A DNA stretch of 64,000 bases from Macrococcoides epidermidis. GTDB lineage: Bacteria > Bacillota > Bacilli > Staphylococcales > Staphylococcaceae. How positions within the stretch are numbered: the first letter of the stretch is position 1; each line of letters opens with the position of its first letter. The notes under the pieces are model-generated. The model saw only the letters and a list, made by a program, of their open reading frames with translations. It searched no databases and had not been told where the DNA came from. Both the position numbers and the translations under genes were made by a program. Location of the stretch: the NCBI RefSeq assembly GCF_042659445.1, contig NZ_JBHSSR010000002.1, one strand, 5' to 3'. Positions 59,548-64,000 of this stretch are shown here, one piece after another.

Positions 59548-59621
59548 GCGGGTGTAGTTTAGTGGTAAAACCTCAGCCTTCCAAGCTGATGTTGTCGGTT
59601 CGATTCCGATCACCCGCTCCA
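59548..59621 (+). tRNA. tRNA-Gly (TCC), canonical
   Basis: Acceptor GCGGGTG pairs with CACCCGC; anticodon TCC; normal T-loop TTCGATT and D-loop GG; CCA encoded. This is the translation-type glycine tRNA, unlike 499-573. Confidence 0.94.
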
Positions 59622-59628
59622 TTATTAT

Positions 59629-59703
59629 TCCACAGTAGCTCAGTGGTAGAGCTATCGGCTGTTAACCGATCGGTCGTAGGTTCGAGTCCTACCTGTGGAG
59701 CCA
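59629..59703 (+). tRNA. tRNA-Asn (GTT), second copy
   Basis: Identical to 52537-52611, CCA encoded. Confidence 0.94.
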
Positions 59704-59707
59704 TTTT

Positions 59708-59779
59708 GGCCCCTTGGTCAAGCGGTTAAGACACCGCCCTTTCACGGCGGTAACACGGGTTCGAATCCCGTAGGGGTCA
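59708..59779 (+). tRNA. tRNA-Glu (TTC)
   Basis: Acceptor GGCCCCT pairs with AGGGGTC; anticodon TTC; no encoded CCA. Confidence 0.93.
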
Positions 59780-59782
59780 TAT

Positions 59783-59818
59783 AATCAGAAGTGAAATATC
59801 GCTTCTGATTTTTTTTAA
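59783..59818 (+). terminator. Terminator after tRNA-Glu
   Basis: Stem AATCAGAAG/CTTCTGATT, then eight T. Confidence 0.85.
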
Positions 59819-59825
59819 TTATTAT

Positions 59826-59914
59826 GGATCGTTGTCCGAGTTGGCCGAAGGAGCACGCCTGGAAAGTGTGTAAACGTCACAAGCGTTTCGAGAGTTCGAA
59901 TCTCTCACGATCCG
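59826..59914 (+). tRNA. tRNA-Ser (GGA)
   Basis: Class II; acceptor GGATCGT pairs with ACGATCC; anticodon loop CTGGAAA; no encoded CCA. Confidence 0.93.
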
Positions 59915-59920
59915 TTAAAT

Positions 59921-59970
59921 AATAAAACTACTGTTGATTCTTTAATGAAATCATCAGTAGTTTTATTTCG
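59921..59970 (+). terminator. Terminator after tRNA-Ser(GGA)
   Basis: 13-bp stem AATAAAACTACTG/CAGTAGTTTTATT with a long loop. Confidence 0.6.
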
Positions 59971-60130
59971 TTTAATACCTACGTTTATTTTACGTATATA
60001 CCTACAAATAAAAGTTGCTTTACTATCTATTTTTTAATGTAGAAAGCATGTATAATAAAGTTATTCAAATATTATACTTCTAAAGTTAATTGTGAATTAT
60101 AATACAAAATAGAAATCATAAGGTGATGAA

Positions 60131-60598
60131 ATGAAAGATAAAGCATCGACACGTAAAGTATTAGCAGAAATTAACTATCCAGTAAGATATAAACGCTTTT
60201 CGAAAATCTTTAAAAGAATTAAAAAATCTGAGCGCCGTTTCTTTATTAAATTATTAAAAGTGATTTGCAAAGATATTAAAAACAAGGAACTGATTCATTT
60301 TGCAACTTATAGTCATATTAATTTGAACCAACATGGTTTGTTTATTTTATTAGATGATCGTATTTCTATGGTCCATAGTAAAATGAAATCAAAGCGTATT
60401 TACTATGAAGTAATTAAATATGCGGATATAGTTAACATTGATTTTGAGCCTGATACTGAAGGGGAATATGGAGAGTTATTCTTCAAATATAAACGAAAGA
60501 AATTAAGTGAAAAATCAGTAACTTTACGAATGATTAAAAGTAAAGACTTGCCTGAAATTGTGGAATTTATTAGAATTAAAATGTCTGAGACAATATAA
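60131..60598 (+). CDS. Conserved small protein, possible PH-like fold
   Basis: 155 residues, basic. The N-terminal 50 residues are Lys/Arg-rich helices. From about 65 a strand pattern (GLFILLDDRISMVHSKMKSK, YADIVNIDFEP, ELFFKYKRKKLSEKSVTLRM) and a final helix recall bacterial PH domains, similar in layout to the gene at 1828. AAGGTGATGAA surrounds the ATG. Co-directional with the next gene (15 bp gap). Function unknown. Confidence 0.65.
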   Translation: MKDKASTRKVLAEINYPVRYKRFSKIFKRIKKSERRFFIKLLKVICKDIKNKELIHFATYSHINLNQHGLFILLDDRISMVHSKMKSKRIYYEVIKYADIVNIDFEPDTEGEYGELFFKYKRKKLSEKSVTLRMIKSKDLPEIVEFIRIKMSETI

Positions 60599-60613
60599 AG
60601 GGGGACATTAACA

Positions 60614-60874
60614 ATGGCAAATATCGATAAACTCGTATCATATGCTGAACTTAAATTAGGTCAATTTGGTTCAGATTACCGTGAAAATCACGAAGAAGAT
60701 AAAGTGCAGGAGATTCAACCACGCAGCTATGATGTGAATGGAACTTCTATCGATGTGCATTATGATGCACAAAGTTACGTAATTGATTTAACAAAATCTG
60801 GTGTACGTGATGTCACAGAAGAAGATGCACAAGCAGTTGTAGCAAGATTAAAAGAATTCTTCAATCAAAAATAA
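60614..60874 (+). CDS. Conserved 86-residue protein, unknown
   Basis: Acidic, no membrane helix. It begins MANIDKLVSYAELKLGQFGS and ends TEEDAQAVVARLKEFFNQK. The pattern of strands with VHYDAQSYVIDLTKSGV suggests a compact alpha/beta fold. AGGGGGAC lies 8 nt before the ATG. Operon partner of the previous gene; a terminator shared with menA follows. I recall similar conserved hypotheticals in staphylococci but no function. Confidence 0.7.
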   Translation: MANIDKLVSYAELKLGQFGSDYRENHEEDKVQEIQPRSYDVNGTSIDVHYDAQSYVIDLTKSGVRDVTEEDAQAVVARLKEFFNQK

Positions 60875-60889
60875 TAAAAATAATAATAA

Positions 60890-60927
60890 AAAAATCGTGA
60901 GACTAGATAAAAGCCTCACGGTTTTTT
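60890..60927. terminator. Bidirectional terminator before menA
   Basis: Stem AATCGTGAG/CTCACGGTT (one G-T) with A-run before and T-run after. Confidence 0.82.
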
Positions 60928-61846
60928 AAATTGCAGTTAATGCTGCGAGATATAAGCCTAGTGCAAATAAGAATCCGAATACGGTGTTGAATTGACCCGT
61001 AACTTTCATTGCAGGCATGAGTTCAATCGGTGTATTGCCTTTAAAGAAGCGATTTACTGCTTTGATTGGTAAGTTAAAGCTTAACAATACAAGTAATAAA
61101 AATGGTGAACCATATGGTTTATAGAATACTGTATACAGTACTACCAGGAAACTGATTAAGTATAATAATGCCATTGTAATAATTGCGATTGTTTTCCCGA
61201 CTAAGATAACATATGTCTTTCTGCCACTCGCTTTATCTTTTACACGGTCACGAATATTATTAGCCATATTAATCATGCCGATATTGATTGAAACTGGAAT
61301 TGACATAATTGCAGGGTACCATTCTAGATGTCCCACCTGAATGTAGAATGTAATCATAATGATTACAAATCCCATAAAGAATCCTGCAAAGATTTCACCG
61401 AATGGTGTCCATGAAATTGGAACGGGGCCACCTGTATAGAAATAACCTACTGCCATACATACAATTCCAACAAGTAAGATTAACCATGACGATTGAGAAC
61501 AAATATAAAGACCTAATATGGCTGCAATAATATAAAAAGCAATCGCTAAATTATATACTGACTTAGGACTCATACCATTTCTTACAATTGCACCACCGAT
61601 TCCGACCGATGTATGATCATCCAGTCCGCGCTTATAATCGAAATATTCATTAAACATATTTGTTGCCGCTTGTATTAGTAAGCACGCAATAAGCATGATA
61701 ATTAATAGATCGATACGGATATCAGTGAAATATTTTGCGCATGCTGTTCCGACAAGTACAGGTACGAAACTTGCTGTTAAAGTGTGTGGTCGCATTAAGT
61801 GATAATACATTGCAATACCAGTGTGTTGTTGTAAATGTTCAGACAT
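60926..61846 (-). CDS. menA: 1,4-dihydroxy-2-naphthoate prenyltransferase
   Basis: 306 residues with eight or nine membrane helices. The UbiA prenyl-diphosphate motif is ATNMFNEYFDYKRGLDD (about residues 61-77), with the second Asp-rich motif in NMANNIRDRVKDKASGRKT. It attaches the isoprenoid tail in menaquinone synthesis. ATG at 61846 is 7 nt after AAGAGG; the ATG at 61852 overlaps the site. Divergent from menF-menD. Confidence 0.93.
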   Translation of the reverse strand: MSEHLQQHTGIAMYYHLMRPHTLTASFVPVLVGTACAKYFTDIRIDLLIIMLIACLLIQAATNMFNEYFDYKRGLDDHTSVGIGGAIVRNGMSPKSVYNLAIAFYIIAAILGLYICSQSSWLILLVGIVCMAVGYFYTGGPVPISWTPFGEIFAGFFMGFVIIMITFYIQVGHLEWYPAIMSIPVSINIGMINMANNIRDRVKDKASGRKTYVILVGKTIAIITMALLYLISFLVVLYTVFYKPYGSPFLLLVLLSFNLPIKAVNRFFKGNTPIELMPAMKVTGQFNTVFGFLFALGLYLAALTAI

Positions 61847-61989
61847 ATTCATACCTCTTTTATTCTTAATGTATAAATTTTATATTTAATAATAGTCATC
61901 GTCAACAAATCTAGCATAATTTGTCCAATAATCATTGAATAATGTTAAAATAATAAGTATATTATTTTGAAGTGAAAGAAGTGTAGCAT

Positions 61990-63294
61990 GTGCCGATTAA
62001 TCAACAGTTTGAGACGCATTTAACAACGAATAAAATTAATAAAATAGAACAATTTGATTTAGACTTCCAGCTAAATGTTGCATGGATCATGGATTATTTT
62101 CATGCATTTGCAGGAGAGCGTTATGTCTTTATCAATAAAGATAAATCTTTTAAGTTAATCGGTATCGGTCATCATTCAGTACTTACAGCAGATACGATTC
62201 ATCCTGTACATATCGAACGACAGTTTAAGGCGATTGTTCAGGATGCAGCATATATTGGTAATGGTTCGCAGTATGAATTAAAACTTTTTGGTGGCTTCCA
62301 GTTTGATAATAATGAAAGTAAAAATTTTTCTGCATATGAAAAGAGTCATTTCATCATTCCGAAAATACAGATTGTAGAAAGCAATGGACACGCTTCAATA
62401 ATATTTGTTGATCAGTCTTCAGATAAAATACAGATAATTGATGCATTAAGACATCATGCAGCAGATAAAGTACAAGATAACAAAATAATATCTGCTGAAG
62501 ATATTGATCTGGACTTATTTAAATCTAATGCACATAAAGCAATATCGATGATGCAGCAAGATAAACTGGAAAAAGTTGTGCTTTCAAGAAAAAGAAAGAT
62601 TACAATGGCACGCGATATCGATATATTGCCACTCATCGAGCAGGCGATGAAAAATCATGAAGTGAGTTATTTTGCTTTAATAGAGTCTGGTGCACAAACA
62701 TTTATTACAAAGACACCTGAACAGCTTGTTGCGGTGCAGGATGGCATCCTTCATACAAATGCCATTGCCGGAACGATGGGCAAAAGTATTGATAATGCGA
62801 AACAAAAGTTACTGGATGATGAAAAGAATCTATATGAACATAAAATCGTTGTAGAAAGTATAAAGGAAGATTTAGCACCGTTTACAAATGAGATTACTTT
62901 AAAACAATCACCGGATATATTAGAAAATCAATTTTTCTATCATTTATATACACCGATCAATGCGAAGTTGAATCGTGGTGGATTATTAGAAGTAACTGAA
63001 AGTCTACATCCAACACCTGCGCTAGGTGGTTTTCCGAAACGTGCGGCGATGCATTTCTTAGCGGAAGCAAATGAAGGGCGTGGATTATACGGGGCACCAT
63101 TAGGTTATGTTGATTTAAATGATGAAGGTGAGTTTATCGTTGCCATCCGTTCGATGGTGATCCAGGATAACACTGCGATGCTCTTTGCAGGATGTGGCAT
63201 TGTTAAGTCGAGTGTTGTAGAGAGTGAAGTTTATGAAACAGAAATTAAATTTAAACCGATGTTAGAAATGTTAGGAGTAAATGAAGATGAATGA
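61990..63294 (+). CDS. menF: Isochorismate synthase
   Basis: 434 residues. Chorismate-binding fold: KLEKVVLSRKRKI, PEQLVAVQDG, THAIAGT-type HTNAIAGTMGKS, SLHPTPALGGFPKRAA and EGRGLYGAPLGYVD with the metal-binding Glu, then FAGCGIVKSSVVESEVYETE. First step from chorismate to menaquinone. GTG start after AAGAAGTG. Overlaps menD by 8 bp, so the two are co-translated. Confidence 0.94.
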   Translation: MPINQQFETHLTTNKINKIEQFDLDFQLNVAWIMDYFHAFAGERYVFINKDKSFKLIGIGHHSVLTADTIHPVHIERQFKAIVQDAAYIGNGSQYELKLFGGFQFDNNESKNFSAYEKSHFIIPKIQIVESNGHASIIFVDQSSDKIQIIDALRHHAADKVQDNKIISAEDIDLDLFKSNAHKAISMMQQDKLEKVVLSRKRKITMARDIDILPLIEQAMKNHEVSYFALIESGAQTFITKTPEQLVAVQDGILHTNAIAGTMGKSIDNAKQKLLDDEKNLYEHKIVVESIKEDLAPFTNEITLKQSPDILENQFFYHLYTPINAKLNRGGLLEVTESLHPTPALGGFPKRAAMHFLAEANEGRGLYGAPLGYVDLNDEGEFIVAIRSMVIQDNTAMLFAGCGIVKSSVVESEVYETEIKFKPMLEMLGVNEDE

Positions 63295-64000
63295 CGCGTT
63301 AACTAAACAAGTGTTTCATTTCGTTAAATCATTATATGATTATGGTGTACATGAGATAGTGATTTCACCTGGATCACGCTCAACACCAGTTGCGATAGCA
63401 TGTGAACTTCACCCAAAGATGAAGACGTATATTCATCCAGATGAACGCAGTGCAGCTTTCTATGCACTTGGACTAATGAAAGCAACGAACAAGCCGGTTG
63501 CTGTACTCTGTACATCTGGTACTGCAGCAAGTAACTACACACCGGCAGTGTCTGAGTGTTTTATCAGTCATATGCCACTCGTTGTGATTACGAGTGACAG
63601 ACCCCATGAACTGCGCAATGTCGGTGCACCACAGGCGATTAATCAAGTAGGGATGTTTAGCAATTTTGTTCAATATGAACGTGACTTTCCGATCGCAGAT
63701 GATACAGATGAATCGATTCAATTTATCGATGCTGTAATGATGCAGTCTAGTCGTTATTTCAGTGGACCGATGAAAGGCCCGGTACATTTCAATATACCTT
63801 TCAGAGAACCATTGATGCCGGACTTTGAGCTAGCAGAAATGATGATGATCAACCCAAAGGTTCAGGTTAGTTATCAGAAGACATTTGATGTCAATACAGT
63901 CAAACCAATCATTCGTCAGGAAAAAGGCATTATAATCGTTGGTGATTGTCAGCTGGAAGATTTAACACAGATGCTTGTCTTTTCTACAATACATAATATA
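63287..64000 (+). CDS. menD: SEPHCHC synthase MenD, 3' end beyond window
   Basis: 238 codons visible, open to the window edge. Thiamine-diphosphate enzyme: VISPGSRSTPVAIAC, HPDERSAAFYALGLMKATN (ThDP-activating Glu), VLCTSGTAASNYTPAVSECF and ITSDRPHELRNVGAPQAINQ are the MenD N-terminal marks. It joins 2-oxoglutarate to isochorismate. The ATG at 63287 overlaps the end of menF; GGAG lies 10 nt upstream. Full proteins are about 550 residues. Confidence 0.94.
   Translation, partial: MNDALTKQVFHFVKSLYDYGVHEIVISPGSRSTPVAIACELHPKMKTYIHPDERSAAFYALGLMKATNKPVAVLCTSGTAASNYTPAVSECFISHMPLVVITSDRPHELRNVGAPQAINQVGMFSNFVQYERDFPIADDTDESIQFIDAVMMQSSRYFSGPMKGPVHFNIPFREPLMPDFELAEMMMINPKVQVSYQKTFDVNTVKPIIRQEKGIIIVGDCQLEDLTQMLVFSTIHNI

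Overview
The window is a low-GC Firmicutes chromosome segment, almost certainly Staphylococcaceae and most like Macrococcus. From memory, and not checked against a database, the order of genes from glnPQ, queG and trmL through airSR, a HTH gene, DUF445, YlbF, HemZ-like, yhaO-yhaN-yhaM, prsA, hpr, HIT, ecsAB, TRAP, hemE-hemH-cgoX, lplA and comK is the staphylococcal order. A tRNA-Gly with the degenerate D- and T-arms of the staphylococcal cell-wall glycine tRNAs points the same way. An adjacent ppx-ppk pair and a second ClpP argue for a relative of Staphylococcus rather than S. aureus itself.

Layout. 1-960: tRNA cluster (Thr partial, Tyr, Trp, His, Gln, Cys, cell-wall type Gly, Leu) with a candidate small RNA on the minus strand. 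1.0-10.1 kb: mostly accessory single genes: GNAT, PH-domain protein, a HTH-TPR regulator divergent from an MFS exporter with two matching operators, EamA transporter, phosphotransferase-like and P-loop kinase-like genes, a ClpP paralogue with a CtsR-like box, MazG-like, PTS IIC. 10.1-32 kb: aminotransferase, GlnPQ transporter, queG-trmL-nfrA, fumC, ppx-ppk, RluA, a GNAT/nitrilase fusion with AirSR, CDF and glutamate-type transporters. 32-52.5 kb: conserved core with DNA/RNA nucleases (YhaO/N/M), protein secretion (PrsA, EcsAB), late haem synthesis by the coproporphyrin route, lipoate ligase and ComK. 52.7-57.9 kb: a decayed integrative element lodged in tRNA-Ser(GCT). 58-60 kb: ketopantoate reductase-like gene and a second tRNA cluster. 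60-64 kb: two small conserved genes and menaquinone genes menA / menF-menD (menD runs off the end).

How it works together: hemE-hemH-cgoX and men genes build haem and menaquinone for respiration, and AirSR is the likely redox or oxygen sensor. GlnPQ and the CodY-boxed symporter take up amino acids. PrsA, EcsAB and Hpr handle secretion and its control.

The most notable items are: the cell-wall type tRNA-Gly; a promoter-to-terminator small RNA candidate at 637-727; mirrored operators in the HTH-TPR/MFS intergenic region; a CtsR-boxed second ClpP; three different tandem palindromic repeat arrays at gene ends, two of which share a linker; a YhaO that has lost most metal-binding residues; and the tRNA-Ser island, with 21-bp att repeats, an orphan leftward terminator where an integrase should be, broken phage-like genes and three unrecognised cargo genes. 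All gene functions rest on reading the translations by eye; no search was run.
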